Translations under genes and position numbers: made by a program | NCBI RefSeq assembly: GCF_016937655.1 | Contig: NZ_JAFHKL010000017.1 | Location: 22,230-86,229, forward strand | Length of the DNA stretch: 64,000 nt | Direction of reading: 5' to 3' | From: Chromobacterium alkanivorans | GTDB lineage: Bacteria > Pseudomonadota > Gammaproteobacteria > Burkholderiales > Chromobacteriaceae | Shown here: positions 46,213-55,900 of the stretch, in pieces | Numbering within the stretch: the first letter of the stretch is position 1 | How the letters are laid out: every line of letters starts with the position of its first letter | The notes under the pieces: model-generated | What the model was told of the DNA's origin: nothing | Database searches by the model: none | What the model saw: the letters and a program-made list of their open reading frames with translations, nothing else

Positions 46213-46979
46213 GAGAAGGTGGCTCCGCCGTCGATGGCGATGATGCGGCCGTTGAAGTAGTCGCATTCGATGATGAATTTCAGCCCCTGCCAGATTTCCG
46301 CCGGCTCGGCCATGCGCCGCAGCGGCACCTGGGCGATCAGCTCCTCGCGGGTGGCCGGCGCCAGGCCGGCCGCCATCGGGGTGTCGGTCAGGCCGGGGGC
46401 CAGGCCGGCCACGCGAATGCCGAACGGGGCCAGCTCCAGCGCCCAGGTCCGGGTCAGCGCGTCCAGGCCGGCCTTGGACGCCGCGTAGTTGGACTGGCCG
46501 GGATTGCCGGCGCTGGTGACCGAGGAGACGTTGACGATCAGGCCCGGCGTCTTGAGGCCGGATTCGACGCGGGCGGCGGCGAATTCGCGGCTCAGCAGAT
46601 AGGGCGCGGTCAGATTGGCGTCCAGCACCGCCCGCCATTGCGCGGTGGGCAGCTTGCGGACGAAGCCTTCCGCGTCCAGCCGCACCAGCCAGCCGTCGCG
46701 CAGGATGCCGGCGTTGTTGACCAGCAGATTGGCCGGCTCAGCGTCCTCGGACGCCGTTTGCAGAAAGGCGCGGACCGCGGCCTCCTGGCTGACGTCCACC
46801 ACTGAGCCGCGCACCGCGCCGGGCAGGCCGGCGGCGTCTTCTTCCAGCCGGCGCAGGCCGGCGGCGTCCAGATCGGCGGCGTGGACCCGCGCGCCGGCGC
46901 GGGCCAGTTCCAGCGCGAAGGCGCGGCCTATGCCGCTGGCGGCGCCGCTGACGATGGCCTTGATGTGTTCCAGTTTCAT
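46209..46979 (-). CDS. Short-chain dehydrogenase/reductase (SDR), FabG-like
   Basis: A 256-residue classical SDR. The cofactor motif AIVSGAASGIGRAFALELAR is at about residues 8-27, NNAG at about 87-90, and the active-site SNYAASKAG (Tyr and Lys) at about 163-171. The Ser of the catalytic triad is in VNVSSVTSAGN. It would oxidise or reduce a hydroxyl/keto group with NAD(P)H. Its start overlaps the NRPS2 stop (ATGA) and its stop overlaps the glycosyltransferase start, placing it inside the NRPS operon. Possible roles are modification of the peptide, a fatty-acyl starter or a sugar. The substrate is unknown. Confidence 0.88.
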   Translation of the reverse strand: MKLEHIKAIVSGAASGIGRAFALELARAGARVHAADLDAAGLRRLEEDAAGLPGAVRGSVVDVSQEAAVRAFLQTASEDAEPANLLVNNAGILRDGWLVRLDAEGFVRKLPTAQWRAVLDANLTAPYLLSREFAAARVESGLKTPGLIVNVSSVTSAGNPGQSNYAASKAGLDALTRTWALELAPFGIRVAGLAPGLTDTPMAAGLAPATREELIAQVPLRRMAEPAEIWQGLKFIIECDYFNGRIIAIDGGATFS

Positions 46980-49900
46980 TCTGCGGTTTCCATGGGGGTG
47001 GGTTGGGCGGCGGCCTGGCGCAGCGCGTCGCGCTCGGCGTCGGACATGCCGCGCAGTTTCAGATAGACGGCGGCGATCTTGGCGGCCAGGCCGGGCGCGG
47101 ATTCGCGTTCGGCCAGCAGCGCGGCCAAGGCGCGCGGGGTCTGGGCGTGGAAGGTGGCGCGCAGCGGCAGCGTCTGCCGGAAGATCTTGTTGACGCGCAC
47201 CTGGATGCGGGTGGCCAGCAGCGAATGGCCGCCCAGTTCGAAGAAGTCGTCGTCGGCGGCGATGCCGGCGCGTTCGAACACCTCTTCCCACAGCGCGCAC
47301 ACCGCTTGCTCCAGCGCGCCCTGGGGCGCGCTGCCGGCGCGGCTGGGCGCGCTCGCCGCCGGTTCCGGCAGGGCCTTGCGGTCCAGCTTGAGGTTGGCGG
47401 TCAGCGGCAGCCGCTCCAGGGCGACAAAGCGGCTGGGCAGCATATAGCCGGGCAGCGCGGCGGACAGCCGGGCGCGGATGCGCTGCAAGGCGGCCGGGTC
47501 GGCCTCGTCGCCGGCGCGCCAGGCGCCGCTGTCGTCCGGCACCAGATAGGCGATCAGCCGAGCGTGGCCTTGCGGGTCGAGGCGGACGGCGGCCGCCGCC
47601 TGGCGCACGCCGGGCAGCTCGCGCAGCCTGGTTTCCACTTCCTCCAGCTCCAGCCGGAAGCCGTTGAGCTTGGCCTGGCCGTCCAGCCGGCCCAGCACGC
47701 GGATCTTGCCGTCCGGCCGCAGGCAGGCCAGATCGCCGCTGCGGTAGACGCGGGCGCCGGGCCGGCCGGCCAGCGGGTCGGGGCGGAAGCGGGCGGCGGT
47801 TTGCGCCGGCGCGCCCAGATAGCCCAAGGCCAGGCCGTCGCCGCCGATGTGCAGCTCGCCCGCCAGTTGCGGCGGCAGCGGCTGGCCGTGGTGGTCGGCC
47901 ACCCACAGCGTGGTGCGGCGGACGGCGTGGCCGGCCGGCGGCGGCAGTTCGTCGCCGTCGACCCGGTGCAGCGCGGACCAGATGGTGGTTTCGGTGGGGC
48001 CGTAGACGTTCCACAGCGTGACGCCGGCGTCCAGCAGAGCGCGGGCCAGGTCGGCGGGCAGCGCCTCGCCGCCGCACCAGGCGCGCAGGCCGGGCGCGGG
48101 CTTCCAGCCGGCTTCCAGCAGCATGCGCCAGCTGACCGGCGTGGCCTGGATCACGCTGGCGCCGCGGCGCGCGGCCTCGGCGGCCAGCGCCGGGCCGTCG
48201 CCGCCGGCGGCCGCCGGCGCGATGGCGACGGTGCCGCCGCAGACCAGGGGCAGCAGCAGTTCCAGCGCGGCGATGTCGAAGGACCAGGTGGTGACAGACA
48301 ACAAGACGTCGTCGGCGCCTAAGCCCGGTTCGGCGCTGAAATGCCGCAGGATGTTGGCCAGCGAGCGATGGGCGATCTGCACCCCTTTGGGCCGGCCGGT
48401 GCTGCCGGAGGTGAACAGGGTGTAGGCCGGCGCTTCCGGGTGGAGCGCGTCGCCGGGCAGGGGGCTGTCGTCAGCGTCCGCCTCGGTCGGCGGCAGCGGT
48501 GCGGGCAGCGTCAGCAGCCTGGCGGACGCGGGCCAGCCGGCCTGGTCGCCGTCGACGAGGATCAGGCCGGGGCGGGCGTCCTCCAGGATTGCGTCGCGGC
48601 GCAGCGGCGGCAGCGCCGGGTCCAGCGGCAGGTATTGCGCGCCGGCCCACAGCGTGGCCAGCAGGGCGGTCAGCGCGCGTCCGTCCGGCGGCAGCGCCAG
48701 CGCCACGGTGTCGCCGGGGGCGACGCCGTGAGCGGCCAGCCGGCGCGCCAGCGCGCGCGCGCCGGCCACCAGCTGGCGGTAGCTCAGTTCGCCGTCCTCG
48801 GCGGCGACCGCGGTCTTGTCCGGGTTGAGCCGCGCGGCGGAGGCCAGCATGGCGAGCACGTTGTCGCCGCGTTCCGGCGGCGGGAAGGCGGCCGGAGCGT
48901 CCGGCTCGGCCAGGCGCAGATCGCCGACGCGGGCCGCGCCGTCCGCGATCTGCCGCAGCAGCCGCGGCAGCGCCTCCAGCAGCGCCGCAACGCGTTCCGG
49001 CTCGATGCGGCCGGCGTCGAAGACGCCGTCCAGCTCGATGCCGTCGGCGCCCGGTTTGACGTAGAGGGTCAGCGGATAGTTGGATTGCTCGCGCGCGGAA
49101 GCCGCGCCCACGCGCAGCGCCTGGGCGGCGTCGCCAACCGCGGCGCGGATAGGGTAGTTTTCATAGACCAGCACCGCGTCAAACAGCGGCTGGCGCGCGG
49201 GTAGGCCGCTCCAGCGCTGGATGTCCACCAGCGCGCTGGACTCGAACGGGACCAGCTGGCTCTGCGCGTCCTGCAAGCGGCGGAGAAAATCATCCACCGG
49301 CTGCGCGGCCGAGCAGTCGGCGCGCAAGGGCAGGGTGGCGATGAACAGGCCGACGGCGGCGTCGCGGGCGGGTAGCGATTCGGGCCGGCCGGACATGGTG
49401 ACGCCGAACACCAGATCGTCGCAGCGGCCGATCCGGGACAGGGCCACCGCCAGCGCGCCCTGGAACAGGGTGTTGAGGGTGACTTTGCGCTCCCGCGCCG
49501 TCCGCCGCAGCGCGGCGCTCAGCTCGGCGTCCAGCCGCAAGGCATGGGCGCGCGGCCGGGCCGGGCCGCCGGCCGGCAGCAGGGCCAGATCGGCCGCGGC
49601 GGCGTAGCCGTTGAAATAGTCGCGCCAGAAGGCTTGCTGGGCTTGGCGGTCGCTGTGCGCGCGCAGCCATTTGATGAAGCGGCCGAACGACGGCGCCAGC
49701 GGCAGTGCCGCGTTGCGGCCCTGGCTCAGCCCGCGGTACAGGGCCAGCGCTTCGTCGAAGACCACGGCCATCGACCAGCCGTCCAGCAGCGCGTGGTGAT
49801 GGGTCCAGACCAGCCGCCACGGCGCGCCGTTCCGGGTCAGCAGCGCGAGGCGCATCAAGGGCGGGGCGTTCAGATCGAAGCCGGCGGCGCGGTCGGCGGC

Positions 49901-52900
49901 CAGATAGCGTTCCAGCGCGTCCTGGTCCGGCGTTTCGCTGACGGTGAACGGCAGCTCGGGCGCGCGGTGGACCCGTTGCAGCGGCGCGGCCAGGCCTTCC
50001 CAGGCGAAGCTGACGCGCAGCGCGTCGTGCCGCGCCAGCACCTGTTGCCAGGCCTGGCGCAGCAGCGCCGGGTCCGCCGCGCCGTCCAGCTCGGCGACGA
50101 TCTGTTCGATGTAGACGCCGGCCGGGCCGGCGGCGGCCTCCATCCGCGAGTGGAACAACATGCCTTCCTGCACCGGGGTCAGCGACCACAGGTCGACGAT
50201 GTCGCCGCGCTGGCCCAGCGCCGCGGGCAGGCCGGCCTCGTCCAGCGCGGCCAGCGGGAAGTCGTCCGGCGTCAGCGCCGCTGTCGCGGCGTCGGCGTCC
50301 GCGTCCAGGCTCAGCAGCGCGAGCAGCCGCTGCCGCATTTGCCGGGCGAGGGCTTCCACTGTCGCGCGCGGCAGGGTGGCGCGGCCGTAGTTCCAGCGCA
50401 GCGACAGCTTGCCGTCGCTGACCAGGGCCACGATGTCGATCAGCCGCGGGCGCAGGCCGTCCGGGTCCTCCATCGCGCCGACGCTTTCCGGCGCCGGCGC
50501 CAGCGCGCCGTCGGCCGGCAGGCTGGCGTCGAACTGGCCCAGGTAGTTGAAGGCGATCTGCGGTTCAGGCGCGGCGGCCAGCGCGCGGGCGTCGGCGTCG
50601 TCCGCCTGCCGCAGCGCGCCGTAGCCGGCGCCGCCGGCCGGCACCGCGCGCAGCGCCTGCTTGGTTTGGCGCAGCAAGCGCTGCGGCGAGGCCTCGGCCA
50701 GGCCGGTCAGCGTCAGCGGGTACAGGGCGGTGAACCAGCCCACGGTGCCGGACAGGTCCAGCTCCTCGTCGTCGCGGCCGTGGCCTTCCATGGTCACGGT
50801 CAGCGCGTCGGCGTCCAGCCAGTCGCGCAACGCGCCCAGCGCCGCCGCCAGCAGCATTTCCTCGGCGCTGGCGCGCAGCGCTCCGCCGCGGAGCAGGGCG
50901 GCGGTTTCACCGCCGTCCAGCGACAGCTCCACGGTTTCGCTGGCGCCGTAGCGGTTGTCGCGCTCGGCCTCCGCCGTCAGCGGGACGCGGACCGCGTCGG
51001 CGGCCAGCCGCGCCTGGTCCAGCCAATAGGCGCGCGCTTCGGCGGAAGGCGCGCGCGGGCGCAGCGCCCAGTGGCCGAAGCCGACGCGAACCGGCGCCGC
51101 TTCGGCGCCGGCGAGCAGGCCGGCGAGATCTTGCAGCAGCACGCGCCAGGACACGCCGTCCACGATCAAATGGTGGATGACCAGCAGCAGGCGGCCGGCT
51201 TGGCCGTCGCCGTAGTCGAAGTGCACGGCCCGCAGCAGCGGACCGTGTTCCAGATCCAGTGCGCGCTGCGCCGCCTCGGCGCGGGCCTCGACGGCGGCGG
51301 CGCGTTCTGTCGCCGGCAGCGCGCTCAGATCGACGCGCTCCAGCCAGTCTTCCTCGCGCAGGGCCTCGCGCGGCGCGTAGCGCTGGCGCCAGCCGTCGGC
51401 GTCGGCGGCGAAGCGCAGGCGGAAGGCGTCGTGGTTCTGCTCCAGCCGCAGCAAGGCGCGGCGCAGCGTCGGCGCGGAGACGCCGGCGGCCACGCTCAGC
51501 AGCAGCGCCTGGTTCCAGTGGCCGGGGCGCGGCAGGGTCTCGATGCGGTCGAAGAACCAGCGCTGGGCCGGCGTCAGCGGCAGCGGCGCGCCGGGCGGAA
51601 TCTCGGCCAGCGCGGCCTCTTGCCGCGCCGGGCGGACCTGGGCGGCCAGCTCGGCGATACTGGGGTGGCTGAAGATGTCGCGCGCGGCCAGCGCCAGGCC
51701 GGCCTGGCGGGCCTGGGCCACGATTTGCAGGCCGAGGATGGAGTCTCCTCCCAATTGGAAGAAGTTGTCGTCGGCGCCGATGTCGTCGCGGCCCAGCACT
51801 TGCCGCCAGATCGCGGCCAAAGTCCGTTCCTGCGGCGTGTCGGGCGCGCGGCCGCGCGTCGGGGCGGCCTCGTCGGTTTGCGGCGCCGGCAGCGCGGCGC
51901 GGTCGGTCTTGCCGTTGGCGTTGACCGGCCATTGCCGCAGTGCGATCAAGCGCGCGGGCAGCATGTATTCCGGCAGGCGCAGGCGCAGCGCCGCCAGGAT
52001 GGCCGCCTGCCAGTCGCCGGCCTCGGCTTCGGGCGTCAGCCCGACGTAGCCGGCCAGCCGGTCCGCGCCGGAGCGGTCGCGATAGAGCGCGGCGGCGGCC
52101 TGGCGCACGCCGGGGCAGGCGGCGAGGCCGGCTTCGACTTCGTCCAGCTCCAGCCGCTGGCCGCGCAGCTTGACCTGGCCGTCGGCGCGGCCCAGGTATT
52201 CCAGCACGCCGCCCGGCAGCAGGCGCACGATGTCGCCGCTGCGGTACATGCGGCCGCCGGGCAGCGGCGACTGCGGGTCCGGCAGGAAGCGCCGCGCGGT
52301 CTGCGCCGGCTGGTCCAGATAGCCGCGCGCCAGGCCGCAGCCGGCGATGTACAGCTCGCCGCGCACGCCGGGCGGCACCGGATTGAGGCGCGCGTCCAGC
52401 ACGCGGAAGGCGGCGCCGTCTATGGGCCGGCCGATGCCGACGGCGGCCGCCGGCGCGTCGGCGCGCAGGTATTCCGCGCTGGACGCGTCGATGGCGGTTT
52501 CGGTGGGGCCGTAGAGATTGACCAGCGGGATGTCCAGCGCGGCGTGGAAGCGGGCCAGAGTGGCGGCCGGCAGCGCTTCGCCGCCGACGAAGACCCGGCG
52601 CAGCGAGCGGCAGCCGGCGAAGTCCGGCGTCGACAGCAGCACGGCCAGCAGGCTGGGCACCAGTTGCAGCACGGTGACGCCTTGCTCGCGCACGGCGCGG
52701 ATCAGGTAGTCCGGGTCGCGGTGTCCGTTTTCGGCCGCCAGCAGCAGCCGCGCGCCCTGGGTCAGCGGCGCCCAGAACTCCCAGACCGAGGCGTCGAAGC
52801 CCACCGGGGTTTTCTGCAGCACCGTGTCGTCCGCGTCCAGCGGGTAGCGGCGGTTCATCCAGGCCATGTGGTTGTCCAGCGCGGCGCGGCCGACGGCGAC

Positions 52901-55900
52901 GCCCTTGGGGCGGCCGCTGGAGCCGGAGGTGAACAGCAGATAGGCCAGCGCGTCGCCATGGGCGGGCGCCGCGGGCGCGGCCGCGTCTTCATCGTTCAGC
53001 TCTGCGGCCAGGTCCGGCTGCAAGACGGCGCAGCCGGGCGGCGCGTAAGCGGCGGGATCCAGGCTGAGCAGCAGCGCCGGCGCGGCCTCGTCCAGGATTT
53101 CGCGGCGGCGCGCCTCGGGCTGGCCGCGGTCCAGCGGCAGGTAGGCGGCGCCGGCTTTCAGCGTCGCCAGCATCGCCGCCACCAGTTCGGGCGAGCGCGG
53201 CAGGTCCAGCGCCACCACCGCGTCCGGGCCGACGCCGCGCGCCAGCAACTGGCGCGCCAGCCGGTTGGCCTGGCCGTCCAGCTGGGCGTAGCTCAGCGTT
53301 GCGCCGTCTCCGGCGACGGCGACGGCGTCCGGACGTTGCCGCGCGACGGCGGCGACCGCCTGCGGCACCGAGAAGGCGGCGAGGCCGGCGGACGGCCCGC
53401 TCAGCGGCTGGGCCGCGGTCTCGGAGCGGTCCGCCAGCGCGGCGTCCAGGCAGGGGGCGTCGGGGTCGCGCGCCAGCGCGGCGGCGGCGGCCAGGTAGAG
53501 CCGGCCGATGGCGGCCACTTGCTCGTCGGGGAAGGCGGCGCGGTCGTAGGAGAAGCCCAGGGCGACGGAGCCCTCGGCGCGGCTGGCGCTGAAAGTGACC
53601 GCCAGCGGGATGTCGACGGATTCCTGGCTGCGGGTGTCCAGGACTTCCAGGCCGCCGCCGTCGTCCAGCCGGCGGTAGATGTGGAAGTCCACATAGTTGA
53701 AGGAGGTGTCGAAGCGGGCGGCCTCGCCCAGCTTGAAGATTTCCGCCATCGGGAAGAAGCGGTGCGGCAGGCTGGCGCCTTCCGTCGCCATGGTTTCCGC
53801 CAGCAGCGCGCGCCAGCTGCCGGCTACGCGAACGCGCAGCGGCAGGGTGTTGAGGAAGAGGCCCAGCGCCTCGGCGCCGTCGGCGTCGGCCGGGCGGCCG
53901 TTGCTGACCAGGCCGGTGACGATTTCGTCCTGGCCGCACAAGCAGGCCAGCGCGCGGGCGTGCACCGCCAGCAACAAGGTCTTCAGCGGCAGGCCGCAGT
54001 CGGCGGCCTGCCGGATCAGCGCCGCGGCAAGGGCGGCCGGCAAGCGCGTTTCCCGCGCGCCCACCCTGGCCTTGCCCGTCGGCGCGGCGCGCTGCGGCCA
54101 GCGCGGGACGGCGGCGGACGGCAGGCCGCTGAGCTGGGCGCGCCAATAGGCTTGTTGCGCCGGATCGGCCAGCGCCGCGCGCTCGGCGGCGACGAAGTCG
54201 CGGAAGGCGCTTTGCCGGACCGGCGCGGCGGTTTGGCCGCGCATGCGTTCGAACAAGCGGGTGCACAAGGTGGCCACGCTCCAGCCGTCCAGGATGGCGT
54301 GATGGATGGCCAGCGTCAGCTGCCACTCGTCGTCGGCCAGCCGCAGGCAGCCGACGCGCAGCAGCGGCGGCCGCTCCGGCGCGAAGCGCTGCTCGCTCAA
54401 CTGACGCACCTGGCTGGCGACGGCGTCCTCTCTTTGCTGCGGCGACAGGCCGCGCAGGTCGTCGATTTCCAGGCTGGGCGTCAGATCGCGCCAGACCAGC
54501 TGCAGCGGCTGGGAGTAGCCGGCCAGCGCGAAGCCGGTGCGCAGCAGCGGGTGTTCGCGGCTCAGCTCCGCCAGCGCCTGGCGCAGGCGCTCCGGGGAGA
54601 TGTCGGCGCGCAGCCGGTGGGAGAACACGTCGTGGTACAGATTGCGGCCGTCGTCGTATTCATTGTGGAACAGCATGCCGGCCTGCAGCCTGGCCAGCGG
54701 CAGCGCGTCTTCCACCTCGGGCGGCAGCAGCGCGCGGTCGGCGGCGTCTATCAGCGCGAACGGCGGCAGCTCCGCGTCCGGCGCGGCCGCGTCGCCGTCC
54801 TCGCCCATCGCCTCGACGATGGCGGCGATGGTGCCGTGGCGGAAAATGTCCTGGATGCTCAGCGGGCAGCCGCGCTCCTTGGCCAGCCCGGCGATGCGCA
54901 CGCTGCGGATGGAGTCGCCGCCCAGCGAGAAATAATTGTCGTGGACGCCGACGCGCGGCAGGGCCAGCACCTGGCTCCAGATCTCGGCCAGCAGCTTCTG
55001 TCTGGGGGTGGAGGCTTCGACATAGGGCGTGTCCAGCGCCGAGCGCGCGCCTTGCGGCGACGGCAGCGCGCGCGCGTCCACCTTGCCGTTGAGGGTGAGC
55101 GGAAACTCGGCGAGCGCGATGAAGACCGCCGGAATCATGTGCGCCGGCAGCCGCGCGGCCAGATGGCGGCGCAGCGCTTCGGCGCCGGCCGCGGCCGGGT
55201 CGTCGGCGCGCAGATAGGCGATGAGCTGCTCGTCGGCGGCGACGAGGTGGACGTCGCGCACCGCCGGATGGCTGAGCAGCGCCGCGCGCACTTCGCCCAG
55301 CTCGATGCGGAAGCCGCGGATCTTCACTTGCTGGTCGATGCGGCCGCAGTAGAGCAGCTCGCCGTCGGCGTTCCGCCGCGCCAGATCGCCGGAACGGTAG
55401 CGCCGTTGCGCGCCGACGCCGGGAAAGCGCTCGGCGTTGAGTTGCGGGCGGTTCAGATAGCCGAGGCTGACGCCGGCGCCGCCGACCAGGATTTCGCCGG
55501 GCGCGCCCAGCGGCACGGGGTGGCCGCAGGGGTCGGCCAGTTCCAGGCTCAGGTCGTCCAGCGGCTCGCCTATCGGGCTGAGCTCGCCGCCGGCGTCGAG
55601 GTCGGCGGCGAGGATGCGGCGGAAGGTGACGTGGACGGTGGTTTCGGTGATGCCGTACATATTGGCCAGCCGCGGGCCGTCGTCGCCGTGCCGCTCCAGC
55701 CACGGCCGCAGCTCGGCCAGCCGCAGCGCCTCGCCGCCGAAGATCACCCAGCGCAGCGCGGACGGCCGCGGCAGCGGCGCTTCGCCTTCGGCGGCGATCG
55801 CCAGCTTGAACGCGGACGGGGTCTGGTTCAGCACGGTGACGCCTTCGCGGCCCAGCAGCTCGACGAAGGCGGCCGGATCGCGGCTGAGCTCGCGCGGCAC

